From positions 1-6,370 of the forward strand of contig JBGVLX010000077.1 in assembly GCA_045124495.1 (NCBI GenBank): DNA of 6,370 bases, read 5' to 3'. The translations under genes were made by a program, and so were the position numbers. The DNA is from RGIG1668 sp045124495. Its GTDB lineage: Bacteria > Bacillota > Clostridia > Lachnospirales > Lachnospiraceae. Below are positions 1 to 5,885 of the stretch, in pieces. Under the pieces are notes generated by a model, which made no database searches, had not been told where the DNA came from, and saw nothing but the letters and a program-made list of their open reading frames with translations. The stretch's first letter is position 1. Every line of letters starts with the position of its first letter.

Positions 1-213
1 TTAGGCAATTGCGAAACGATTAAAAAACTTATATTATGTGATTCAAAAGAAGCAAATACATAAGCAGGTGCTTGTTCGGCCGTCGGTACTTAATGAGCGA
101 CTTGTCGCGAATTTAGTACCGCTACGAGCCGAACGCAGCGAGAGCGTGCCTGCGGTGTTTTGTTTCTTTTGAATCACTTCCACATAAAATATTTTAGTTT
201 CGCAGTTACCTAA
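1..213. repeat. MITE-like long palindromic repeat, copy 1
   Basis: This is a non-coding, largely palindromic element that I do not recognise by name. The ends are imperfect terminal inverted repeats: TTAGGCAATTGCGAAAC at 1-17 against TTAGGTAACTGCGAAAC read backwards from 213-197 (2 mismatches in 17). Inside, 38-56 pairs with 159-177 as a 19-bp stem with one G·T pair. Next come stems 64-71/146-153 (GCAGGTGC), 74-80/128-134 (GTTCGGC), 84-90/115-121 and 97-101/104-108. It encodes no transposase, so a MITE or other non-autonomous palindromic repeat is the best description. The element ends 28 bp before the receptor A gene, so it fills the whole upstream region visible here. Its left end coincides with the window start, so any target-site duplication cannot be judged. 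Seeing the repeat is certain; calling it mobile is inference. Confidence 0.8.
9..37 (+). promoter_or_regulatory. Promoter-like hexamers inside the repeat's left arm
   Basis: TTGCGA (9-14) and TATTAT (32-37) are separated by exactly 17 bp and point toward the receptor A gene. The downstream gap between the element and that gene (214-241) is too short for a promoter. Transcription must therefore start inside the element or upstream of the window. Germination receptor operons are usually read by SigG in the forespore, and I see no convincing SigG site on this strand. This is a weak call based only on hexamer match and spacing in AT-rich DNA. Confidence 0.25.
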
Positions 214-241
214 TATTTAAAAAGAAGAGAAAGGAGAAGTA

Positions 242-1780
242 ATGGAAAAAGAAGATAGGAAAATAGAGGATGCAAAAGAGAAAGTGAAGATTGAATATAA
301 TGATAAGAATGAATTGTTAGGGGAAATATCGGAGGATCTTTCTTGGAACATTGAGTTTATTAAAACGGTGTTTCGGGGGGATAAGGATATTGTTATGAAG
401 GAACTGTGTAGTGGGGGTGGAAATTCTTTTTTTGTGGTTTATGTAGATGGACTTACGGATAGTTTTATGGTGGAGAGGTCTATTATAAAACCTTTGCTTG
501 ATTATCAGGGGGAATGGGGAGAGCAGGTGGAAACAAGCTGTCTTAGCACCATTGATTTTTCGAAACAGGAGACCATGCAGGATGCAATGGTTCAGTTGAC
601 TTCCGGGAATGCGGCGTTGTTTTTGGATGGGGTAAATCATTGTGTTACCATTTCATCGAAGAAATTGCCTTTGCGTGGGGTTGGAGAGGTGGAAAAAGAA
701 AATTCCATGCGTGGGCCAAGGGATTGTTTTGATGAGGGAATCCGGACATCTACGGCTTTGATTCGAAGGAGAATCCGGGATACTAAATTAAGAGTGGAGC
801 AGGGAAAAATTGGGGAGCGTTCTTATACGGACTATGCGGTGCTTTATCTGGAGGATGTGGCGAAGGATAGTCTGGTACAAAGGGTGAAAAAGGATTTAGA
901 TTCTTTTGAAATTGATGGGATATTGGATGGAGGTATGGTGGAGCAGTTAATTGAAAAGAAATGGTATTCGCCATTTCCAACCTTGCAGAGTACCCAAAGA
1001 CCGGATAAGGCAGCTTCTGCCATTATGGAGGGCAGGGTGGTGATTTTGTTTGATAATTCACCGGAATGTCTCATTGCACCGGCGACTTTTAATACTTTTT
1101 TTCAGGCAGCGGATGATTATTATTCGAGAGTTATGGTGGCGGGAGTTGCCAGGATTCTAAGGTATATTGCAGCGGTCATTGCCATTGGATTTCCGGGATT
1201 TTATGTGGCAGTCAGTACCTTTCATAATCAGGTACTTCCTACGGATTTGGTGTTAAAAATTGCCAAGGCAAGAGAGATGGTGCCTTTTCCTATTTTAATG
1301 GAGGTTCTTATGATGGAAATTGCTTTCGAGCTACTGAGGGAGGCAGGAATCCGGCTTCCGGGGCAGATGGGAAATACCATTGGTGTGGTAGGTGGTTTAA
1401 TCGTAGGGCAGACGGCGGTAGAAGCGGGATTGGTGAGCACTATTGTGGTGATTGTGGTGGCACTTACTGCCATTGCTTCCTTTGCCATACCCAATGAGGC
1501 GTTTGCCCAAGCATTCCGGTTACTTAAGTTTGGATTTATTCTGGTGGCTGGTGTTTTAGGGCTTTATGGATTTTTCCTGGGACTTTTGTTGCTTACCATT
1601 CATTTAAGTGGATTCGAAAGTTTTGGCGTGCCTTATATGATGCCGGCGGTATCGGGAAAATATGAGCTGAAAGAGGATAAAAAGGATTTCGTGTTAAAAT
1701 ATCCGATTTGGGATTTGAGAAAAAGGCCGGTATTCGCAAGACCGAAGGAGAAAACAAGATTAAAGAAAAGAGAGAAGTGA
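242..1780 (+). CDS. GerA-family spore germination receptor, A subunit
   Basis: This is the A subunit of a GerA-type nutrient germinant receptor, expected in the inner spore membrane with B and C partners. The 512-residue length is normal for the family (GerAA/GerKA/SpoVAF type). A soluble N-terminal region (about 1-295) is followed by a membrane region with hydrophobic stretches near 298-325, 347-365, 379-415 and 429-455, then a basic cytoplasmic tail. Family hallmarks are GPRDCFDEGIRTS (158-170), PFPTLQSTQRPDKAA (244-258), EGRVVILFD (263-271), LLREAGIRLP (364-373) and VGGLIVGQTAVEAGLVS (383-399). The start is supported by AAGGAG at 231-236, five bases before the ATG. It is the first gene of an A-B-C operon but is bracketed by two inverted copies of the same palindromic repeat. 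The family is certain. Which germinant it senses, and whether it is closer to GerKA or SpoVAF, cannot be told from sequence alone, so no symbol is given. Confidence 0.95.
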   Translation: MEKEDRKIEDAKEKVKIEYNDKNELLGEISEDLSWNIEFIKTVFRGDKDIVMKELCSGGGNSFFVVYVDGLTDSFMVERSIIKPLLDYQGEWGEQVETSCLSTIDFSKQETMQDAMVQLTSGNAALFLDGVNHCVTISSKKLPLRGVGEVEKENSMRGPRDCFDEGIRTSTALIRRRIRDTKLRVEQGKIGERSYTDYAVLYLEDVAKDSLVQRVKKDLDSFEIDGILDGGMVEQLIEKKWYSPFPTLQSTQRPDKAASAIMEGRVVILFDNSPECLIAPATFNTFFQAADDYYSRVMVAGVARILRYIAAVIAIGFPGFYVAVSTFHNQVLPTDLVLKIAKAREMVPFPILMEVLMMEIAFELLREAGIRLPGQMGNTIGVVGGLIVGQTAVEAGLVSTIVVIVVALTAIASFAIPNEAFAQAFRLLKFGFILVAGVLGLYGFFLGLLLLTIHLSGFESFGVPYMMPAVSGKYELKEDKKDFVLKYPIWDLRKRPVFARPKEKTRLKKREK

Positions 1781-1783
1781 CAG

Positions 1784-1951
1784 GATAATTGTGAAAGTGA
1801 TTCAAAAGAAACAAAACAACACAGGCACGCTTTCGCTGCGTTCGTCTCGTAGCGGTACTAAATTCGCGACAAGTCGCTCATTAAGTACCGACGGACGAAC
1901 AAGTGCCTGTTAATGTAGTTGTTTCTTTTGAATCACTTCATTTCAATTATC
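1784..1951. repeat. MITE-like long palindromic repeat, copy 2 (inverted relative to copy 1)
   Basis: This is the second copy of the repeat, lying in the gap between the receptor A and B genes and starting 3 bp after the A stop codon. Its 1797-1936 core is the reverse complement of copy 1's 38-177, is the same 140-bp length, and differs at 11 positions by eye. A 49-bp stretch (1846-1894, matching 80-128) is identical. GATAATTG at 1784-1791 matches CAATTATC at 1944-1951 as a terminal inverted repeat, but these outer arms are shorter than in copy 1 and lack its AT-rich segment. Read as RNA it would form a long hairpin between A and B, where it could weaken or tune read-through. It has no open reading frame of note. 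Confidence 0.8.
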
Positions 1952-1979
1952 AAAAGACAGTAAAAGGAAATGGTGAAAA

Positions 1980-3062
1980 ATGGAAGAAAAGCAGTTGGTA
2001 TTACGACAGACGAAACGAATGATTTTTATGGAATTGTTTTCTTTGGCGGCATTTATTATGCCTTATATTGTTACTTTATATGGAGGGAAAAAGGGGATTT
2101 ATGTATTGTTCATAGGACTGGCATTGTTGTTCTTTTTCGGGGTATATTTTTCTCTTATCTCAAATTTATTTTCGGAAGGGTATGAGGTATGGCTGAAGGA
2201 GAATAAAGATGTGTTTTTTGGCAAAGTCGTGGGGGCTGTTTATGGAGTCCGGTTCTTGCTTCGTGGGATTTTTGCGGCGGAATATTTTGTGGCACTTACC
2301 AAAAAATATCTTCTGCCGAAGGGAAGCAGTTTTTTAATTCTTTTTTGCCTTTTTGGAGTGATTTTATTTGCAAATCACGGAGGATGGGTGAAAAGGGCGA
2401 GAACCCTTGAGTTTTTGTATTGGTGGATGGTTTTCCCATTTTTGCTCATTTTATTTCTTGGAATATGGCAGATTTCTTGGGATAAAGTTGCTCTTAAGGG
2501 GGATTTTTCGTTTTCTGAGGGGATGAGTGGAGGATGGGAACTATTATGCATGTTTTTGCCTTGTGAATTTTTGCTTTTATCGCTTCCGCATACCAAAGGA
2601 AAAGGTAAGGTAAGAGGGCTTTTTGGAGTGTTTTTTCTAATTATCATTTTTATGTGTGGAATTTATTTGGTTACCATGGGGACTTTGGGAGAAAATCTGA
2701 CATTAACGACACTTTGGCCGGGATTTCAGAGTCTTTCCTTCATTCCATTACCGGGAGGATTTTTGCAGAGATTTGAATTGTTTCTTTTATTGTTCTGGAT
2801 GCTTGGGATGTTTGCCTTGATAGGGGCGTATTCTTTTTATGGTGCAAAAATGTTTTCGGTTATGATTCCAAAATGGAAAGAGTTTAAGATAGAAATTCTG
2901 TTTTTGTTGTCGGTACTTTTACTGGCGAGTAATGGAAGCAAACTACAGGATTCTTATGAGGTTTATAGGATATATATGCGATATGTGGATGTAATTTTAG
3001 CGCTTCTTCTGCCACTAATTGTTTATGCAAGAAAACGAAAGAAGGAGGGTGTTATAAAATGA
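1980..3062 (+). CDS. GerAB-family spore germination permease, B subunit
   Basis: This is the integral membrane B subunit of the germinant receptor, a member of the APC-type transporter superfamily and the probable germinant-binding subunit. The 360-residue length fits the family. About ten hydrophobic helices can be seen, near 14-32, 38-62, 84-105, 117-131, 146-164, 186-203, 213-233, 266-289, 304-317 and 335-350. The segment WPGFQSLSFIPLPGGFLQRFE (245-265, quoted here as WPGFQSL and PGGFLQRFE) followed by an FWMLGMF helix matches the family pattern of an FLER-like turn before helix eight. The tail is basic (RKRKKEG). AAAGGA at 1963-1968 serves as a ribosome site with a long 11-base spacing. 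The 199-bp gap from the A gene is nearly all occupied by the palindromic repeat, and the stop overlaps the next start (ATGA), showing tight coupling to the C-like gene. Substrate is unknown. Confidence 0.9.
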   Translation: MEEKQLVLRQTKRMIFMELFSLAAFIMPYIVTLYGGKKGIYVLFIGLALLFFFGVYFSLISNLFSEGYEVWLKENKDVFFGKVVGAVYGVRFLLRGIFAAEYFVALTKKYLLPKGSSFLILFCLFGVILFANHGGWVKRARTLEFLYWWMVFPFLLILFLGIWQISWDKVALKGDFSFSEGMSGGWELLCMFLPCEFLLLSLPHTKGKGKVRGLFGVFFLIIIFMCGIYLVTMGTLGENLTLTTLWPGFQSLSFIPLPGGFLQRFELFLLLFWMLGMFALIGAYSFYGAKMFSVMIPKWKEFKIEILFLLSVLLLASNGSKLQDSYEVYRIYMRYVDVILALLLPLIVYARKRKKEGVIK

Positions 3063-3631
3063 AGAAGGAATTGGTTGTAATAATTTTAGTCTTTTGTCTG
3101 ACAGGTATCTTTGGGGGCGCTAAGGATATTGAGGATGAAAACTATGTTCTGGTGCTGGGAATTGATGAAAATGCCCAGGGTGGCTATGTTCTTACCTATT
3201 TGTATCAGGATGGAACGAAGGAAGAGAAAAAAGTACTTTCTTTTAAGGGGAAGGATTTTGCTGAAATTGAGAAACAGTACGATAAAATGGCGTATAAAAA
3301 ACTGGAATTAGGGCATATTAAGGCGGTTTTGATAGGGGAAAGTCTGTTACAGGAAGATAAGAAAGATAAGATGTTAGAGGAATTCAAAAAAGAGGACATT
3401 CCATATCTTTGTTATGTTTATCAGGCAGCGGATGCCAGAGAAATACTGGAAAAGGAGGTTTCGGAGCCTTTTGGGCTTACCACTCTTTTGTATCAGGGGT
3501 TTGTGGGAGAAAAGAAGGAGGAACGGGCTCAGTTGGTGGATTTGTTTGCAGAGGAGGAGGATGAGAAGGAAATTATTTTGGTGGGACCGGATGAGAAGGG
3601 TATAAAAGCGGATATTTCTGTCAATCCTTAA
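3059..3631 (+). CDS. Short GerAC-like receptor subunit without lipobox cysteine (N-terminal domain only)
   Basis: This is the C subunit position of the germinant receptor operon. GerAC proteins are normally lipoproteins of about 350-400 residues with three domains, while this one has 190. A hydrophobic leader (4-20) is followed by LTGIFGGAKDIEDENYVLVLGID (residues 14-36, quoted in parts), which lines up with the family start LTGCW..REI.D...VLGIGID. The lipid-accepting Cys is replaced by Ile17 (ATC at 3107-3109). Cys13 sits in a poor context (LVFC). The rest resembles the N-terminal domain (GHIKAVLIGESLL at 85-97, DIPYLCYVYQAADAREIL at 113-130), and the protein ends soon after in an acidic stretch. 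The start overlaps the B stop by 4 bases and has GGAGG at 3044-3048, nine to ten bases upstream. It may be anchored by the uncleaved leader, or be a degraded subunit. The reading frame itself is clean. Confidence 0.8.
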   Translation: MKKELVVIILVFCLTGIFGGAKDIEDENYVLVLGIDENAQGGYVLTYLYQDGTKEEKKVLSFKGKDFAEIEKQYDKMAYKKLELGHIKAVLIGESLLQEDKKDKMLEEFKKEDIPYLCYVYQAADAREILEKEVSEPFGLTTLLYQGFVGEKKEERAQLVDLFAEEEDEKEIILVGPDEKGIKADISVNP

Positions 3632-3642
3632 AATGAGTGAGA

Positions 3643-3723
3643 TGGTAATGCAGCAAAAATATTTTATGTGAAAGTAATGAAAAAGAAACAAAACACCTGT
3701 TTTTAATAGTTTTGCGATTACCT
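3643..3723. repeat. Internally deleted relic of the palindromic repeat (copy 3)
   Basis: About 81 bp resembling the two ends of copy 1 joined together, with the hairpin core missing. AAAATATTTTATGTG (3656-3670), followed by a divergent stretch and AAAGAAACAAAACACC (3682-3697), matches the right arm of copy 1 read on the opposite strand. GTTTTTAATAGTTTTGCGAT (3699-3718) and ACCT then match the reverse complement of copy 1's left arm, where GTTTTTTAATCGTTTCGCAA is found. The ends still form a rough inverted repeat (GGTAAT near 3644-3649 and ATTACC at 3717-3722). It starts 12 bp after the C-like gene's stop. The relation to copy 1 is seen by eye; the deletion history is inferred. Confidence 0.65.
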
Positions 3724-3734
3724 GTTGATACGAG

Positions 3735-3761
3735 ATTGGGTAAAAAGATATTTTGCCCAAT
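3735..3761. other. 11-bp hairpin after the germination operon (possible weak terminator)
   Basis: ATTGGGTAAAA (3735-3745) pairs with TTTTGCCCAAT (3751-3761) around a five-base AGATA loop, with one G·T pair. A second small hairpin, AATTGC-TCC-GCAATT, follows at 3772-3786. They sit between the last receptor gene and spoIIR, where a transcript end would be expected. Neither has a T-run after the stem on either strand, so a standard intrinsic terminator is not supported. Pairing is visible in the sequence; the role is a guess. Confidence 0.4.
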
Positions 3762-3773
3762 GATATCTACGAA

Positions 3774-3803
3774 TTGCTCCGCAATTTAGGGTATTGTTAT
3801 ATT
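3774..3803 (+). promoter_or_regulatory. Possible promoter of spoIIR
   Basis: TTGCTC (3774-3779) and an extended -10, TG-T-TATATT (3795-3803), are 18 bp apart, placing the likely start near 3809, just before the ribosome site. In Bacillus subtilis spoIIR is read by SigF. I could not find a good SigF site here, so this SigA-like match may be chance in AT-rich DNA. The -35 half overlaps the small AATTGC/GCAATT hairpin. Confidence 0.25.
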
Positions 3804-3825
3804 TTAAGGAAAAGAGGTTGGAAGT

Positions 3826-4473
3826 ATGAATTTAGGCAGAGGTGCTATATTAGGAATTTTATTGGGGGTGCTGGGAGGCACTGTTTTGGCTGTTTGGGAT
3901 GTGTCCAATGATGCTAAGGATAGAAAAAGTAATCAGGAAGAACTTAGCGAACATGTCATTCGGTTTCATGTCCGGGCAAACAGTGATGAGGAGGAAGATC
4001 AGCAATTAAAGGAAGAGGTAAAATCAAATCTGGTGGAATATATTTCGCCTGTTTTAGAGCAGTGCAGTTCCAGGGAAGAGGCCCAAATTGCATTGGAGGA
4101 AGAGATGGAGGAGCTTGAAAATATTGCTCTTACCACTATTCATGATGCGGGATATGATTATCCTGTGTCCATTTATTTTAGCACGGAAGATTTCCCGGTC
4201 AAGGAATATGGGGATATATTGGTTCCTGGTGGGGAGTATGAAGCTTTGAGGGTGGACATTGGGGAAGCTGCAGGGCAAAACTGGTGGTGTCTGATTTACC
4301 CACCTTTATGCTTCATAGATGGCAGTACCGTCATTGTGGATGAAGATGGGAAAGAAGTACTAAAGGAAGAGGTAGGAGAAGAGGCCTATCAGAATATGCT
4401 GATTGAGGATAAGCCGAAAGTGGTGGTGAAGTTTAAGCTGTATGAGGAACTGAAAGAGTTGTTTTTGAAATAA
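3826..4473 (+). CDS. spoIIR: Stage II sporulation protein R (SpoIIR)
   Basis: SpoIIR is the signalling protein made in the forespore and secreted into the intermembrane space. There it triggers the SpoIIGA protease to process pro-SigE in the mother cell. The 215-residue length is typical. An N-terminal hydrophobic segment (about 7-24) serves as signal or anchor. It is followed by the family motif VIRFHVRANSDEEEDQQLK (44-62), a helical acidic middle, GYDYPV (109-114), PVKEYGDILVPGGEYEALRV (124-143), and the diagnostic block GQNWWCLIYPPLCFID (150-165), in which the Cys, Trp and Pro residues are conserved. GAGG at 3814-3817, eight bases before the ATG, supports the start. It is separated from the germination genes by 194 bp holding a repeat relic and hairpins, so it is probably its own transcription unit. 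Confidence 0.96.
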   Translation: MNLGRGAILGILLGVLGGTVLAVWDVSNDAKDRKSNQEELSEHVIRFHVRANSDEEEDQQLKEEVKSNLVEYISPVLEQCSSREEAQIALEEEMEELENIALTTIHDAGYDYPVSIYFSTEDFPVKEYGDILVPGGEYEALRVDIGEAAGQNWWCLIYPPLCFIDGSTVIVDEDGKEVLKEEVGEEAYQNMLIEDKPKVVVKFKLYEELKELFLK

Positions 4474-4560
4474 GTGTCCAATAGAGAAACTTAGCTACGA
4501 TTTCTACTTTGGATAAAGGAAAAGTCAGCTAGTTGATAAAAATGCGAAAACCCTTAGTTT

Positions 4561-4580
4561 CTTGGGGTTGCAACCCCCAG
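4561..4580. other. GC-rich near-perfect palindrome
   Basis: The 20-bp sequence centred on GGGGTTGCAACCCC (4564-4577) is palindromic except for one mismatched pair (T4563/C4578). The upstream AACCC near 4549-4553 could instead pair with GGGTT, so two alternative RNA foldings exist. There is no T-run after it, so it is not a standard terminator of spoIIR. It may be a protein-binding site upstream of the regulator gene's promoter or a transcript-end stabiliser; nothing in the sequence decides this. Confidence 0.4.
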
Positions 4581-4606
4581 TTGACAAATTGCCAGCCGTG
4601 ATTTTC

Positions 4607-4635
4607 TTGCAGGTAACCCACAAAAATGATAAATT
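4607..4635 (+). promoter_or_regulatory. Likely promoter of the XRE regulator gene
   Basis: TTGCAG (4607-4612) and TAAATT (4630-4635) are 17 bp apart, and a TG at 4627-4628 gives an extended -10. Transcription would begin near 4642, giving a leader of about 55 bases that carries the dyad at 4646-4670. A TTGACA at 4581-4586 lacks a matching -10 at proper distance and is the poorer candidate. Confidence 0.4.
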
Positions 4636-4645
4636 TGAGTTAGTT

Positions 4646-4670
4646 CCAAGGGTATCTGAGATACTCTTGG
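4646..4670. promoter_or_regulatory. Operator-like dyad upstream of the XRE regulator gene
   Basis: CCAAGGGTATCT (4646-4657) and AGATACTCTTGG (4659-4670) form a 12-bp inverted repeat around a single G, with one mismatch (a G·T pair in RNA). The inner GTATCTGAGATAC is perfect. It lies just downstream of the predicted transcription start and 18 bp before the ribosome site of a DNA-binding regulator, the usual position for self-repression. A-rich sequence follows it, so it is not a terminator. Binding by the encoded protein is inferred. Confidence 0.5.
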
Positions 4671-4697
4671 GAAAATAAAAAAAGAATGGAGATTACT

Positions 4698-5684
4698 ATG
4701 ATTTTAGCTGACAAAATTATTCTTGAAAGAAAGAAAAACGGCTGGTCTCAGGAAGAGTTAGCCAACAAATTGGGAGTAACAAGACAGGCAGTTTCTAAAT
4801 GGGAAGGAGCACAGACCACACCGGACTTGCAAAGAATTCTTGAAATGAGTAAGTTATTTGGAGTAACAGTGGATTACCTAATCAAAGATGAAATTGATTC
4901 AGAAGAATGTATTGAGGGCATGGAGGAAGAGAATCCTTTGGTACATAGAATTAGTATGGATCAAGCCAATGAATTCCTTACTGTAAAAAGGAAAACCGCA
5001 CCGAAAATTGCATTGGCTACATTATTATGTATTATTTCTCCCATTAGTCTGTTTCTTCTTGGTGCAGGAGCAGAGGAACATCTGATTCCTTTATCAGAAG
5101 ATGCAGCAGGTGGAATTGGTATGATGATACTTCTTGCCATTGTAGCGGTTGCCTGTGCAATCTTTATCAGTTGTGGTATGAAGACGAAGCCATATGAATT
5201 TCTGGAAAAGGAAATGATAGAGACAGAATATGGTGTAACAGGAATGGTGAAGGAAAGAAAGCGTCAGTACGAGGATACATATACGAAATATAATATTGCC
5301 GGTACGATATTATGTATTATCGGTGCCATGGTGTTGTTTGGAAGTAATATTTTTGGTGACAATGAGTTTATTGCTACGGTATGTTTGTGTGTGATGTTTG
5401 CTATTGTGGCCGTTGGTGTGAGATTTTTTGTGATTGCCGGTATCAATCAGGCAAGTTTTGAAAAGTTATTGCAAGAAGGCGATTACAGTATTAAGGAAAA
5501 AACGAAGTCACCGTTAGGGGAAACGGTTAGTACAGTTTACTGGCTGGTTGTAACGGCAGCCTTCCTTATCCTTGGGTTTATGGGAAATGAATGGAAGACT
5601 GCAGGGCTTATCTGGCCGGTTGCAGCGGTGTTGTTTCCGGCAGTTTGGGCTTTGGTAAAAATGTTTGAGAAAAAAGATAATTGA
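4698..5684 (+). CDS. XRE-family HTH regulator with six-helix membrane domain
   Basis: This is a DNA-binding protein tethered to the membrane. Residues 2-63 form a Cro/C1-type helix-turn-helix (ADKIILERKKNGWSQEELA, then LGVTRQAVSKWE with the recognition helix near 28-36, then FGVTVDYLI). A charged linker (64-100) leads to about six hydrophobic helices near 103-124, 138-160, 200-217, 225-247, 281-297 and 302-321. The start chosen gives 328 residues. An in-frame ATG at 4686 is upstream, but the ribosome site GGAG (4688-4691) overlaps it and sits six bases before 4698. The predicted signal and target genes are unknown. Family members often regulate themselves or adjacent membrane or stress functions, and the dyad just upstream fits autoregulation. 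There is no visible tie to the sporulation genes to the left. Confidence 0.88.
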   Translation: MILADKIILERKKNGWSQEELANKLGVTRQAVSKWEGAQTTPDLQRILEMSKLFGVTVDYLIKDEIDSEECIEGMEEENPLVHRISMDQANEFLTVKRKTAPKIALATLLCIISPISLFLLGAGAEEHLIPLSEDAAGGIGMMILLAIVAVACAIFISCGMKTKPYEFLEKEMIETEYGVTGMVKERKRQYEDTYTKYNIAGTILCIIGAMVLFGSNIFGDNEFIATVCLCVMFAIVAVGVRFFVIAGINQASFEKLLQEGDYSIKEKTKSPLGETVSTVYWLVVTAAFLILGFMGNEWKTAGLIWPVAAVLFPAVWALVKMFEKKDN

Positions 5685-5812
5685 TTCCGTTTGTAGCAAA
5701 GTGCAAGTTTGAAAGAGGTATAGTAGCGATGGTGCAGGAAATGTATTTGTTATGAAAGAAGAGTGGAATTTTAAATTTTAATTTTCGCAGGGATAAGAGG
5801 TCTGAGGGAACG

Positions 5813-5841
5813 TTGCATTTTAAACGAAAATCCGTTATACT
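5813..5841 (+). promoter_or_regulatory. SigA-like promoter of the AAA-ATPase-like gene
   Basis: TTGCAT (5813-5818) and TATACT (5836-5841) are separated by 17 bp, a good housekeeping-type match. Transcription would start near 5848, leaving a leader of about 38 bases with the ribosome site at 5871-5875. The rest of the 5685-5885 gap shows only AT-rich sequence and no GC-rich terminator for the regulator gene. Confidence 0.5.
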
Positions 5842-5885
5842 AACCATAACTGACAAAAGGGGTTTTGAAAGGGAGTGGATTAGAC

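Noticed and set aside
1..213. CRISPR array, tRNA or known riboswitch in the upstream region
   Set aside because: There are no regularly spaced direct repeats, no cloverleaf, and no riboswitch motif that I recognise. The region is one palindromic unit.
1..1951. Composite transposon or insertion sequence carrying the germination A gene
   Set aside because: Neither repeat copy encodes a transposase and each is a self-contained palindrome with its own inverted ends, so two separate short insertions explain the layout better.
1970..2185. 71-codon + strand frame starting 10 bases before the B gene
   Set aside because: It is an out-of-frame shadow of the permease gene, whose hydrophobic helices and family motifs lie in the 1980 frame.
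3374..3760. 128-codon open frame on the minus strand across the C-like gene and the following gap
   Set aside because: It is antisense to a well-supported gene, has no ribosome site or family resemblance, and runs through the repeat relic. The same applies to the other minus-strand frames across the window, such as 317-640 and 5608-6003.
3735..3786. Intrinsic terminator of the germination operon
   Set aside because: The two hairpins lack a following T-run and the first has an AT-rich upper stem. They are listed only as hairpins.
4542..4601. Possible 19-residue leader peptide starting MRKPLVSW
   Set aside because: No ribosome site precedes it, and it overlaps the GC-rich palindrome. There is no run of regulatory codons typical of an attenuator.
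4686..4700. Upstream start giving MEITM for the XRE regulator
   Set aside because: The only good ribosome site (GGAG at 4688-4691) overlaps that ATG and is properly spaced for the ATG at 4698.
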